A DNA stretch of 64,000 nucleotides from Cordylochernes scorpioides. Lineage: Eukaryota; Arthropoda; Arachnida; Pseudoscorpiones; Chernetidae. Below the pieces are notes generated by a model. It was not told the DNA's origin. It was given only the letters and a program-made list of their open reading frames with translations, and did no database searches. Where the stretch lies: assembly GCA_030710605.1 (NCBI GenBank), contig CP092863.1, positions 106,502,099 to 106,566,098 of the forward strand, given 5' to 3'. This document shows, one piece after another, positions 10,119 to 20,566 of this stretch (within the stretch, counting starts at the first letter, position 1; each line of letters opens with the position of its first letter). The position numbers were made by a program, and so were the translations under genes.

Positions 10119-10200
10119 TGTGAGTGATGGTCACTAACAGATCAAATTGGAGAATATTTGTCCATATAGTCACCAAAAATCGATTTGATGGACACTAATA
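10119..10200. repeat. R6 dispersed repeat, copy 1
   Basis: About 80 bp nearly identical to 33435-33520 (gatggtcactaacagatcaa, then atttgtccatatagtcacca). It contains short inverted repeats but is unrelated to the named families. Confidence 0.6.
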
Positions 10201-10256
10201 ACAAATATACATGGTATAAATGCCATGATAATCATATGGTAGGTAGAGATTTGCCG

Positions 10257-10592
10257 CTCTTTAATATATACAGTTATCAGCGTCATAATCAAGCAACAAT
10301 TCTTAATCAATTCTGTCACCGTTTGCTTTGTGAATGGAATAAATACCCAAATATGGCCATTTCTCATAACCATCGGTGGTTCAGTGGTAGAATGCTCGCC
10401 TGCCACCCGGGCGGCCCGGGTTCGATTCCCGGCCGATGCATTTTTTTTTTTTTTTTTTACAATTTTTAAAACTCATTTATATATTATACAAGAATGACAT
10501 CCACGGCGCCAATTTATAATTGTAACGAATAGTATTTGAATAAAAGCATTTAATCGGGTAAAACCCGGGCGTTGCCCGGGTCATTCGGCTAG
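10257..10592 (+). mobile_element. Non-autonomous Helitron carrying a tRNA-Gly sequence
   Basis: The 3' end has the canonical Helitron signature: the hairpin CCCGGGC-GTT-GCCCGGG (10564-10580), 8 nt of spacer, then CTAG (10589-10592) followed by T. The preceding ggcgccaatttataattg segment is shared with four other copies (46153-46443, 58371-58770, 60094-60505, 63077-63498). The 5' part (tatatacagttatcagcgt...tctgtcaccgtttgc) also matches those copies. The middle differs: instead of the common segment it holds a tRNA-Gly-like sequence at 10370-10440. The exact 5' end is uncertain. Confidence 0.75.
10370..10440 (+). tRNA. tRNA-Gly (GCC)-like gene inside a Helitron
   Basis: This 71-nt sequence aligns over its length with metazoan tRNA-Gly(GCC). 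It shows an A box TGGTTCAGTGG, an anticodon loop CTGCCAC with anticodon GCC, a B box GGTTCGATTCC, and acceptor halves catcgg/ccgatg pairing six bases. A run of 18 T begins right after discriminator A10440, which would end RNA polymerase III transcription. Two pairs are broken: position 1 is C opposite C instead of G, and the last anticodon-stem pair is C-C. It may therefore be a decaying gene or a tRNA-derived promoter module. It lies wholly between the conserved 5' and 3' parts of the surrounding Helitron. Confidence 0.75.
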
Positions 10593-10827
10593 TAGTATTA
10601 TAAGTATGCCACATGTATGAATCTTAGAATTATAAGTATGCCACAAACAAGTAGAAAGCACGCGCAGATAGAATTTTACACTTTACAAGGTGGCAAATCC
10701 GAGTTTGGCACTCATTGGTAGGAGTTAGACTTGTGTAAAAGTCCGAGGCCATTCAAATATATTTTTAAGAAAAAAGATTTCCATATGCAGGTTCGATCCC
10801 GAATTGTTGGTGTTCCATATCGACATA

Positions 10828-11261
10828 CACTCATGGACAAAACTTAAGGAAGTGGAAAGTCTTTAATGTCGCGTCGTCTATTTTTTTTTTTTAAGGAGAC
10901 AGAGGCAATTTAGTTCACACTTGGTTATCTCGTGTGTCTTCAATAAAGGTCACTGTAATATCTTTCAGAGTTATTGTCTCAATCCCGATATACATGCTAA
11001 AAGGTACAACTTCCTTAAGTTCTGTCTATGAGTGTATCTTTCAGAGTTATTGTCTGAATCCCGATATACATGCTAAAAGATACAACTTCCTTAAGTTTTG
11101 TACAAGAGTATATCTTTCAGAGTTATTGTCTGAATCCCGATATACACGCTAAAATGTACAACCTCCTTAAATTTTTGTCCATGAGTGTATCTTTCAGAGT
11201 TATTGTCGGAATCCCGATATACATGCTGAAAGGTACAACTTCCTTAAGTTGTCTATGAGTG
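10828..11261 (-). mobile_element. MITE-C copy with tandem interior
   Basis: Starts CACTCATGGACAAAACTTAA after TA and ends in the inverted form (ctatgagtg) before TA. The right half holds four units of about 76-80 bp (ctttcagagttattgtctga, then cccgatatacatgc), each ending in a copy of the terminal repeat. TA duplication and the terminal sequence suit Tc1/mariner. Confidence 0.75.
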
Positions 11262-11264
11262 TAT

Positions 11265-11640
11265 ATACCATTACGCTATCAATCTTTTGAATACTTTACT
11301 TTCGACAACGAACAAAAAAGTTGAAGAGCTATGAAATTCCCAATTAATCGAGATAAATTAGACAGAAGGAAATGCAATTTCCAATATGGAGACTAGAAAC
11401 TGGTTGTAAGAGAATAGAGAAAAGGGCCAAAAAGACCTAGATTTGCCAGGAAAAAGGAAGACCTTGGTGGAATCTGGAAGCATACAAGGTGAAGAACCAA
11501 GAAGACCTTCATCCAGCCATGGAACCAACATGGGCTGATGGATTAAAGGACTTAGTCACATCAGGATGCAATTATCTCGGGGATATATGCAAATACAGGC
11601 CATGGTATTCAAGGGAAGGTTGAGGGTTGCCATGCTATTC
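11265..11640. other. Unassigned stretch with a 60-codon open segment
   Basis: Plus-strand 11441-11623 stays open for 60 codons and has coding-like composition (Trp- and Pro-containing: GRPWWNLEAYK, then EPTWADGL). It has no ATG context and no domain I recognise. Possible remnant of a retroelement protein. Confidence 0.25.
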
Positions 11641-13350
11641 TTTTTATTGACGTGACAACGTCTTAAATTAGGTTGCGGCTGGGAGTCACTTATGAAAAAG
11701 TGTAACGCCCGGTAACGTTACGATGAGTCACCGAACGAGAGTGCTGCGCGCGCAGCGCTAGAGAATTAGGCGCATTGAATCGGCGCATGCTTGTCTCTGT
11801 CTTTGTCTTTCTCGAACGTTCTTGGCGTTGGAAAAACAAGAAAGCGTCATAATACAAGTTCACACGTGTGGTTAAAGTATCGTCAGCTGTGTCTGTAGTG
11901 AAAATGTGGAGTGCTTAGATTCGTCATTTACAACAACTACAACAATAAAGGTAAATAATTGTACACTGATATTTCATTATCGTAAACTATGATTGATTGA
12001 TTAATTGTTAGATTGACACAAAAGTTGAGAAACTGAGTTTATAGGTTATGTCATACTATTGATAAATGTTGATAGTGTTAAGTAAATTATTAGTTTAAAA
12101 TTAATTAATTAATTAATTATTATTTTACAAATTTTAAATAGTTTCAAATTTATTTAGCAAAAATTTGAACCTTCGATCTGAATAAATGTTTTGATTTTCG
12201 AATTGATTATTTAAAATTACAAATATTAAGAAAAAGTGGCAGATATAAGAAAACTTTATTTAAACTGTGTTGAGCAAGAATTTTAACATCTAATATAAGT
12301 AAATGTTTTAATTTTCAACTTCATCATTTACAATTACAAATTTTATTTAATTTCAAATTTATTTAGCAAAAATTTGAACCTTCGATCTGAATAAGTGTTT
12401 TGATTTTCAAATTCTGTGCCAAAATTCTGTGACGACGCAACCGACGCTGGACAACTTATTGTAACGAACATCAACTGTCAAAGTTTAAGTGCCCATGCCG
12501 CGGACATTGAAACAGATACAGTGATACCACGATCAGACTATTTGGTATTGACTGAAACGTGGATGCGCGACACTTGTGAACCAACTCCAATCAAGGGTTA
12601 TGAGTGCGTATCCAGGGAAAATAATCGACCTAACTCAGATACCAACGCGGCTGGTGGAGTGGCGATCTATCGTAAATTATCATCGACATCTACGGCGGAA
12701 GTGTTCCAAGTTGCGATTACAGACGTAACTCGTGTCATTAAAACCAAGGGTGACATGTGCATGACTGAAGTTACTTGCTTCGCCGCTAATACTAGCTTCA
12801 AGTTTATACTCGGTGCTGTATATATTCATCCAGGAGCTAGTATGCAGGATATTGGAATGTTACTATGGCAAGGACTCGGTCCGTACATTCACAACAGCCA
12901 GTACGTGCCACCGTTCGTGCAAATTGATTCTAGTATACCGATTCTTCTGTGTGGTGATTTTAACAAAAACGTAAAGCCTGACAACTCGTTTCTTAATTTC
13001 ATGAAAAATACGTATAATCTTGATTGCGTATCAAACGTTTCTAAGTCAACTACGTTAAAAGGAACAACTATCGACTTGACTTTCGCAAGACACATTACAG
13101 CAGAAACACTTCCTTTCATTTCATATTTCTCCTATCATCGTCCTATCCTCAACAAAATCACTCAAATAGGAATTAGTTAAGTTTAAGTTTACATGTACAA
13201 TGTTTTAGTAAACAAAATATATTTCTATAGTTAAAATTTGTGCAATTCTTATTTTCATTCAATTCCTTGTTCCTATTGTGCAATTTAATTATATTCATAT
13301 CAATAAATATTCTACCGTTGTCACGTAAAATCTTCGCCCGTAAAACCGAC
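11641..13350 (+). mobile_element. Helentron-like (Helitron2) element, internally deleted
   Basis: The left end tttttattgacgtgacaacg contains GACGTGACAACG (11649-11660). Its inverted copy CGTTGTCACGT sits at 13316-13326, just after the coding frame. Such subterminal inverted repeats, T-rich ends and a C-terminal endonuclease gene are known features of Helentrons. The 5' part (11650-11830) is GC-rich with many CpGs, including a gcgcgcagcgc run. Rep and helicase coding parts are absent, so this would be a non-autonomous derivative. The right limit is not certain and could extend through the 73-bp array to about 14416. Confidence 0.5.
12416..13180 (+). CDS. Endonuclease/exonuclease/phosphatase-family domain (transposon endonuclease), partial
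   Basis: This 254-codon frame has the ordered motifs of the EEP (AP-endonuclease-like) fold used by transposon endonucleases. They are TNINCQS near residue 17, LTETW with E47, GGVAIY near 80, GAVYIHPG at 133-140, LLCGDFN with D181 and N183, TTIDLTF with D220, and FSYHRPI with H241. The final motif reads SYH where most family members have SDH. EEP domains nick DNA, and in LINEs and Helentrons they act in integration. The frame opens at a GTG, with no ATG nearby, so the true start is probably upstream or across an intron; I treat the N-terminus as missing. It ends in TAA inside the 3' part of the Helentron-like element. The lack of internal stops over 254 codons suggests recent activity or recent arrival. 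A LINE origin is the main alternative, but no reverse transcriptase follows. Confidence 0.7.
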   Translation: MPKFCDDATDAGQLIVTNINCQSLSAHAADIETDTVIPRSDYLVLTETWMRDTCEPTPIKGYECVSRENNRPNSDTNAAGGVAIYRKLSSTSTAEVFQVAITDVTRVIKTKGDMCMTEVTCFAANTSFKFILGAVYIHPGASMQDIGMLLWQGLGPYIHNSQYVPPFVQIDSSIPILLCGDFNKNVKPDNSFLNFMKNTYNLDCVSNVSKSTTLKGTTIDLTFARHITAETLPFISYFSYHRPILNKITQIGIS

Positions 13351-13356
13351 TTTTTA

Positions 13357-14416
13357 TCCAAGTCCTTACACCAAATTGACCTATTTTAGTTCGCCTATAT
13401 AACGATATCCCGTTTATTACGTTCTTTTTCCTAGTCTTTTATGCCAAATTAATCTATTTTAGTTCGCCTATATGCCGCTATCCCGTTTATTACGGTCTTT
13501 TTCCTAGTCTTTTATGCCAAATTGATCTATTTTAGTTCGCCTATATAACGATATCCCGTTTATTACGTTCTTTTTCCTAGTCTTTTATGCCAAATTAATC
13601 TATTTTAGTTCGCCTATATGCCTCTATCCCGTTTATTACGTTCTTTTTCCTAGTCTTTTATGCCAAATTGATCTATTTTAGTTCGCCTATATAACGATAT
13701 CCCGTTTATTACGTTCTTTTTCCTAGTCTTTTATGCCAAATTGATCTATTTTAGTTCGCCTATATAACGATATCCCGTTTATTACGTTCTTTTTCCTAGT
13801 CTTTTATGCCAAATTAATCTATTTTAGTTCGCCTATATGCCGCTATCCCGTTTATTACGTTCTTTTTCCTAGTCTTTTATGCCAAATTGATCTATTTTAG
13901 TTCGCCTATATGCCTCTATCCCGTTTATTACGTTCTTTTTCCTAGTCTTTTATGCCAAATTAATCTATTTTAGTTCGCCTATATAACGATATCCCGTTTA
14001 TTACGTTCTTTTTCCTAGTCTTTTATGCCAAATTAATCTATTTTAGTTCGCCTATATGCCTCTATTCCGTTTATTACGTTCTTTTTCCTAGTCTTTTATG
14101 CCAAATTGACCTATTTTAGTTCGCCTATATAACGATATCCCGTTTATTACGGTCTTTTTCCTAGTCTTTTATGCCAAATTGACCTATTTTAGTTCGCCTA
14201 TATAACGATATCCCGTTTATTACGTTCTTTTTCCTAGTCTTTTATGCCAAATTAATCTATTTTACTTCGCCTATATGCCTCTATCCCGTTTATTACGGTC
14301 TTTTTTTCTAGTATTTTATGCCAAATTGACCTATTTTAGTTCGCCTATATGCCGCTATCCCGTTTATTACGTTCTTTTTTCTAGTCTTTTATGCCAAATT
14401 GATCTATTTTAGTTCC
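13357..14416 (+). repeat. 73-bp tandem array, about 14.3 units, two unit types
   Basis: The word ccaaatt recurs every 73 bp from 13371 to 14394. Units come as type A (aattgatct ... tataacgatatcccg) and type B (aattaatct ... tatgccgctatcccg or gcctct), which tend to alternate. The array starts immediately after the Helentron-like 3' region. Confidence 0.92.
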
Positions 14417-14701
14417 GCTCCTGACATTTCTTTTTCTTGATGTTGATTCCAAATTGATCTTTTATTCCTTTAACGCTACGTTGCCTATAACAGGCCTTTA
14501 ATTAAAGTCTCTCCTATCTTGTGGTCTACCTTGAAGCCATTGACATCATTCTGGGTGTCCTTCACATATTCCTGGGCAAATAGAGCATTCCTTGAGCAAG
14601 AGATCAGCGATATGGTTTGGAATAGTCGATGGATAGGCTGTAATATCCCTTGGTAACACCGGCTATCTTGGGTATTCTTACAGATATATCAGTATTGTCA
14701 G
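14417..14701. other. Unassigned stretch
   Basis: No gene or named repeat recognised. Confidence 0.4.
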
Positions 14702-14714
14702 ACATCCTTAATTT

Positions 14715-14995
14715 ACAATACAATATAATGCTGCTTATGATTGTAGAACGTAATTTGGCAATTATACCGCAAATGTTTCATTTGAACGAAAATATAAATT
14801 TATCTCAAAGAGAAATAACGACTATTTCTAAACCTTAGGGATGAAGTATGATAGGATGAATTGTAAAGAGTAATGATAAACACACATAATCACAATTCAT
14901 CCCTAAGGTTAGAAATAGTCGTTATTTCTCCTTGAGATAAATTTATATTTTCGTTCAAAAGAAACATTTGCGGTATAATTGCCAAATTCAGTTCT
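14715..14995. mobile_element. SINE-1 inverted dimer with 13-bp target duplication
   Basis: Direct repeats ACATCCTTAATTT at 14702-14714 and 14996-15008 bound the element. The left arm (attgtagaacg ... ccttagggatgaagtatgat) and the right arm (tcatccctaaggttagaaat ... cagttctaca) are inverted copies. The SINE leader acaatacaatataatg is at the left end. No tRNA head remains. Confidence 0.75.
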
Positions 14996-14996
14996 A

Positions 14997-15197
14997 CATC
15001 CTTAATTTGTAATAGGAGTTTTTAACGCTTACGTAAGTAATAGGTTTATAGTATAAGTAAAACGGGCATATCTTTGTATTCTCCCCATATCACAGTATAT
15101 GCCGATATGGATGAGAATACAAAGATATGTCCGTTTCACTTATACTATAAACCGATTGCTTGCGTAGGCGTTAGAAACTCATACAAATTAAGGATGG
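14997..15197. repeat. Foldback with arms of about 85 bp
   Basis: catccttaatttgtaatagg ... gcatatctttgtattctc is inverted as gagaatacaaagatatgtcc ... caaattaaggatg, with a loop of about 29 nt (cccatatcacag...). SINE-1 inserted into its left end. Confidence 0.75.
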
Positions 15198-16260
15198 CTA
15201 ACAGTACTGCAAGTGATATCTGTTAAGAACACCTAAATGAAAGAATTACAAAGATAGTTTTTTATCGCCTACGCAAGCAGTTTAAAAGGTAAGTGTCCAT
15301 TCTGTCACCTGTCCAGATCAATGACAACGTAATAGAAATGGTCAATCGAAGATGGCGGCTCAGGATTGATCTTTGTTCTCTGATAAATCAGGTCGTTGGT
15401 TCTTTATCTAACCACCGTCCGGCGTGATATCACCATCACAGCGACCTTTTTGGATGAGATATTCTTCGTCCACAAAAGATTTTGTGGATGAATAAGCGTG
15501 CTGGGTCGGTAAGGATCTCTGTTCGTCTGTTATTTATTTACCTTGGGGTATTATGGAGTAACATACATCATCTAATAGTCAACAACAGGGAGGATATCTT
15601 CGATGTTGACTGAGAAATCCTTCTTTCACGAAAGATTTTGTGGCTGATGGTATTGTTGGGCCGCTTCTGTCACAAGGATGGTCAAATAAGCGTGCTGGAT
15701 GGGTTAGGATCTCTGTTTGTCTGTCCTTTATTTACCTTCGTGTATTATGGAGAACAAGTAACAGCCATCAGTCAACAACAGGGAGGATATCTTCGCTGTT
15801 GACTGAGAAATCCTTCGTTCACCAAAGATTTTGTGGCTGATGGTATTGTTAAACCATTGTTTTTATCGTAAAGATAGAGGCTGCCTGGCCGGCATTCATA
15901 GTTCTTCAAATTAAAGATACTTCGGTCAGTAAATCTTTTTTATTGTCTCGACGTTTCTAAACATGTGAAAAGCAGTTCGATAATGTATTGCAGGATGAGG
16001 TTTCAGAAGAATGTATTCCAAAGGTAAAACCATAGTTTGTTCTTGCCAGAAATATATTGTTGTCTCATCCCGAAATTGGCCTTCCCTAATTTTCTACGTG
16101 GCAATATTCATGGTGGGTAGAAATTGGTGACTGCTTTTACTATAAGTGCACCACATGTCTACACATGTGAAAAGCAGTTCGATAATGTATTGCAGGATGA
16201 GGTTTCAGAAGAATGTATTCCAAAGGTAAAAACCATCCCAAAAGGAATAGTCTAAACTTG
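15198..16260 (+). repeat. Imperfect direct repeats
   Basis: Two blocks of about 197 bp (from about 15484 and 15684) share aataagcgtgctgg, ggatctctgttcgtctgt, ggaggatatcttcg and gactgagaaatccttc. A second pair at 15965-16031 and 16152-16224 shares gtgaaaagcagttcgataat through gaatgtattccaaagg almost exactly. An HH-a tail fragment lies at 15905-15958. No gene recognised. Confidence 0.55.
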
Positions 16261-16573
16261 CCAATGGCAAACGTCTATTGTTTACGGTTGAGGTACTGGC
16301 TACTTGGCTGACCCACATGTTTAATGTCTGGTTCATCCGTCCAAAGTTTCCTTCTTCCGACACTGATGACCTGGGAAAGAAGACACCGCCACGGGACGTG
16401 CGACGAAAAAGAAACTTAAACACGTTTTTTAACCCATTTTTTTCTCAGACGCAGAAAAAAAAAAACAGCTGGAGATACTCAAATGGGGGGAAATGGACAA
16501 ATACAGATGTATCTGATAATATAGGAAAAGTTTAGACACAAATATATAGTATAGCTTATATTTCTATGAAAAA

Positions 16574-16745
16574 TAGATACTTCGGCCAATTTGAGTTTTG
16601 TATTTTCTCAACGTTTCAACAAAAATCTTTTGTCTTCGTTAGGAGAAGTAAATAAAAATAAAGCATTTGGCAAGGCGTACAAAAAATATTTTTGTCGAAA
16701 CGTTGAGAAAAATTTAAAAAAAACTCTAACTGGCCGAAATGTCTA
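16574..16745. repeat. HH-a foldback
   Basis: Left arm gatacttcggccaatttgag ... aaatcttttgtcttcg is inverted by the right arm aaatatttttgtcgaaacgt ... actggccgaaatgtc. Each arm carries half of the HH-a motif. The FB1 core fragment at 16795-16840 follows. Confidence 0.55.
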
Positions 16746-17040
16746 TTTTCCACTTTTTCTTTATTGTAAAGAGAAAATATTAGAAGAGATTTGCTTATCA
16801 GTGGTGAACTCTCCTAGCGGTTTCATTAGTTTAATAAAAAAAAAAAAAAGTAAAGTTTGAAGAAAAAAGTGCTAAATGTGGGATTCAAACCAGGATCGTT
16901 AATGTCGAAATTCGATAGTTTCTATTACTCTTTCTCCATCTTTCCTGCCCCCAAAAAAAGAAGTTTGAACAAAAGCTGATCTAACTCACTAATGGAGAAT
17001 CCTACCAATGGTTTAACCTGGTTTATTCTTGTATATGAAC

Positions 17041-17900
17041 TGTTCTACGAATTTGGCGATGGGGTGTAGATGGCTACACAAGGCCTAACTACACTCATAG
17101 ACAAAACTTAAGGAAGTTGTGTACCTTTTAGCATGTATATATCCTTTATATATTAAAAATTATTTTTAAGTAGAACGTTAGAATTTATACAGGTATGGGA
17201 AATCCACCGTTATATAATAAAATAAGGAGTGGTTTATTCTTAAAATATGAAACTTCCTTAAGTTTTGTCCATAAGTATAACTGTCAACTTGTCAAATTGG
17301 AACATCTGTAACTGAAGGAAAGCGGAAAATATCTACAAGGTCATTTTCAAGTCTACTCTTTTATACGAACCGTTCTTACGAATTCTTGGAAATGGTAAAC
17401 ACTTGTAGATGGCTACACAAGGCCTAACTAACTGCTTACTTGTTACATCTGTAACTAAAGGAAAGTGGAAAATATCTACAAGGTTAGTTTCAAGACTACT
17501 CATATATATACAAGCTGTTCTACGAATTCTTGACGATAGTAAAAATGTAGATGGCTACACAATGCCTAACTAACTGCCTACTTGTCACATCTGTGATTGA
17601 AGGAAAGTGGAAAAGATCTACAAGGTTAGTTTCAAGTCTACTCTTATATACGAACCGTTCTACGAATTCCTGGCGATAGTCAACATGTAGATGGCTACAC
17701 AAGGCCTAACTAACTGCTTACTTGTCACATCTGTGACTGAAGGAAAGTGGAAAAGATCTACATGGTTAGTTTCAAGTCTACTCTTTTATACGAACCGTTC
17801 TACGAATTCTTGACGATGGTATAAGTGTAGACGGCTACGCTGTGATGGCTACTTCAGTCACATTTGTGATTGAAGGAAAGCGGAAATCGTCTACAAGGTT
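17041..17900 (+). repeat. ~140-bp tandem array, about five units
   Basis: The word gtagatggctacac recurs at about 17066, 17405, 17547, 17687 and (changed) 17827. The first spacing is enlarged by the MITE-C insertion at 17092-17275. Units also share gaaggaaagtggaaaa and ctacgaattcttgacgat. Confidence 0.8.
17092..17275 (+). mobile_element. MITE-C copy inserted in a tandem unit
   Basis: Terminal repeats cactcatagacaaaactta and taagttttgtccataag are flanked by TA (17090-17091, 17276-17277). Neighbouring units read cctaactaactgc without it, which gives an internal empty site. Confidence 0.85.
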
Positions 17901-18224
17901 ATTCTTCAAGTCTTAAGACATATTCACCATTCCGTCTTAATATTTTAAACTAGCACACACATGTCGCAAAGATCATGTTGATGTCCTTGAACTCCTGCAC
18001 CTGCTAGGTCATCATCTCTTTCTTCACCAGGATCAACATTTCCACAACTTTCGATTCTTCTTTTTAGTCCGTCATTGCATATGCAAAGTAGACATTCGAA
18101 GGTACATGTTGGAAACTTGCTTGAAATTTCTTCATAACCACTAGTCAAGTTTTTTTTTAATTACGGCGATGAATATAATGCATCGTTCTGATGTATATGT
18201 ACCTAGTAGGTATCTCTTCCTTAA
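17901..18224. other. Unassigned stretch
   Basis: A 67-codon minus-strand frame (17945-18148) is cysteine-rich (TCTFECLLCIC, then CDMC) but matches no family I recognise. I do not call it a gene. Confidence 0.3.
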
Positions 18225-18545
18225 ATATATATATTTTTTTCTATTGTTTTTTTTTTTCATGTGTTAAGCGTATTTACGTAAGTTTGGCCTTAACTACCCA
18301 TTTCTTGATTTCTCAAGAAGCCTCTGGGACCAAAAATCGTTTTGGTCACAGTGGTACAGCCTGCTCCACGCTGACGAGCGCCAACAGCGTTCGTGGATGA
18401 CTTTTCTTGATTTATCAAGAAATTGGGTTGGCCAAATATCACGGAGCAAGTTAAATAAACGTTTAGTTTATTTTTGCTCCACTAGATGGCGCTATGCCAT
18501 CTAAAAAGCACATGTGCTTTTGGTCAGGAGATGCCTTCTTTATTT
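18225..18545 (+). mobile_element. HH-b repeat, second copy
   Basis: Matches 6165-6490. Here the CTGACGA strand is intact (18371-18377) and is followed by GCGC-caaca-GCGT, but GAAAC has become GTTCGTG. The two copies together imply an ancestral CTGACGA-hairpin-GAAAC. Confidence 0.6.
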
Positions 18546-19097
18546 TTAATATCAACACCTGACCCACTTATCTTTTATTTCTTCTATTGTTTTTTCATAT
18601 ATATATAAATTACTATATACCAAACACACACAAAGAAAAAAAAAGTGGGGTAGGAGTGGCCAATTTTTTTTTTTTTAAGCGAGAGAGATGGGGGATAAAA
18701 AAAAAAAAGATTTCATCTATATGGAAATGGGAGGATGACAATTGGTTGTCACATTCCGACAGTGTCCACCCCCTTCAACTTTACATTGTCAATTGTCCAG
18801 CTGTGTCAACTGGGGAGGGAGGACATTGACTTTTAAATCGTGTACGATGGGCGGGCGAGGAAACAAGATTATCACGGTCAAAAGTAAAAAAAAAATCTCA
18901 TTTTCAACATTCCTATGTACCAAAATACCGACTTTTTTTTTTAGGTGTTGAAGTCGCCATCACAACCTACTGATTTTTGCCTTTAGCTTGTTTTTTTAAT
19001 GGTCTATTTTAATAGAATATTTTAAAAAGTTATAATGAATATCGTTTAGGAATGTTAAATAATTGTCGTGGAATTTGCTTAGAGTTAAATCAAAATA
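18546..19097. other. Unassigned stretch
   Basis: Purine/A runs and no gene recognised. Overlapping frames at 18587-18951 look accidental. Confidence 0.4.
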
Positions 19098-19426
19098 CAG
19101 TTAAACCTGTCTATAGTGCCCCCTCTTGGGACTCACCAAAATAGGGTGCTATAGAGAGGGGGTGCTATGTACAGGTCACTTTTAATGTAAATCGCATCGT
19201 ACTACGTATTTGAAATCGGGCGCTATAGAGAGGGAGGCGCTATTTAGAGGGGGTGCTATAGACAGATCACTTTTAATGTAAATCGCATCGTACTACGTAT
19301 TTAAAATCGGGCGCTATAGAGAAGAAATATCTTTATTTACGGGGCTGCTAATCAAAATGGATGATTTTTGAGCCCCAAAAATTGCATCGGCCGGGAAGAG
19401 GGAGGCGCTATAGACAGGTTTAACTG
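19098..19426. mobile_element. MITE-A copy with internal duplication and insert
   Basis: TIRs CAGTTAAACCTGTCTATAG at both ends with TA flanks. The half aatcgcatcgtactacgtat occurs twice in tandem. A unique segment (about 19325-19396, tatctttatttacggggctg) is inserted near the right end. Confidence 0.75.
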
Positions 19427-19699
19427 TAATTGTTTATTATTAAATATGTGTAAATATTTTAATAGTTTGATGTTATGCAAATTCTGTAACTATATATTCT
19501 TTTTTGTTGTGAGAAAGACATCACTCACTTCTCGTGTCTTGATTTAAAAATAAAACTTGTTAAGATAGTTCTGTGTATATTCTTTAATTAAGACAAGATG
19601 GTAAATCTACACTCATGGACAAAAGGAAGATGGGATAGGGTAAGTTTTTGGCCTCAAACGTCAGAACGTGTTTTTATTTTAAGACTGTAAATAGTCAAA

Positions 19700-20015
19700 A
19701 TTTGAAACTATAGGCGTAAGATTCTTTTTGATAATAAACAATTTCTACTGCCCTTACTGCAATGGAAAAAATTGATGGGAGGGCCTGGCTCATCAGTGGT
19801 GAACCCTCCCAGCGGTTTCGCCAGTTTAATGGCGGGTTCACCACTGATATATGGTAGATTAAACTGGCGAAACCGCTGGGAGGGTTCACCACTGATGAGC
19901 CAGGCCCTCCCATTATTTTTTTTCCATTGCGGTAAGGGCAGTAGATATTGTTTATTTTCAAAAAGAATCTTACGCCTTTAATATAGTTTCGAATTTTGAT
20001 AACAGATGGCGCGCT
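19700..20015. repeat. FB1 foldback
   Basis: gcccttactgcaatgg ... gggagggcctggctcatcag is inverted as ctgatgagccaggccctccc ... ccattgcggtaagggc, with a partial third core between. FB1 tails with agatggcgcgct lie on the right flank. A MITE-C terminal fragment (cactcatggacaaaagg) is at 19613. Confidence 0.7.
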
Positions 20016-20454
20016 AAAGCATCACACTGTAAATAGTATTCTCGATTGAGCTATACATCGTTTGACTGATAAAGAGAAATCGAATTGTAAATAATATAAT
20101 TTATCTTTGTTTAATTTATCTCTGATAATTGTAACACTTGACTAAGAATGACAATAAGTCGTCAGGAGAGAATTCCGTGCCACAAGCAGACGATGGGAGG
20201 GTTCAAGGGCAACAGACCGTCATGCCCCGACCCCCACAAAAACAACTTCCTGTCCCGACCGACGCTCCAGAAAGTTGGAGGATTCAATTTGTGTGGACGG
20301 CCTAAATCTCTATCAGACCTTAGCTAGACATTGGGAAGGGCAACGATACCTATTGTGTTTATGGTTAGAATTGATGTTGAATTTGAATCGAAATGGCAAA
20401 TTTTTCTATGTTCATTTTATTATAGTTTTATTTACCATGGTATCCCTAGTACAC
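20016..20454. other. Unassigned stretch
   Basis: A GC-richer block at 20170-20290 shows no recognisable protein or RNA. Confidence 0.35.
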
Positions 20455-20560
20455 GTTGTACAGGCCATAATAATCATGGTGGGTAGAGGTAGGCAATTGC
20501 TTTTAGTATAAGTGCACCACATGTCTACACATGTGAAAAGCAGTTCGATTTTGCACTTGT
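20455..20560 (-). mobile_element. SINE-3 tail fragment
   Basis: Reverse SINE-3 body: ataatcatggtgggtag, then agtgcaccacatgtctacac. Confidence 0.65.
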
Positions 20561-20566
20561 TGTTGT

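Noticed and set aside
17945-18148. Cysteine-rich 67-codon frame as a small secreted peptide
   Set aside because: No signal peptide at the start, no regular cysteine spacing of a known family, and no homologous copy in the window.
20178-20290. GC-rich block as a host exon
   Set aside because: No frame gives a recognisable protein and there is no convincing splice pair.
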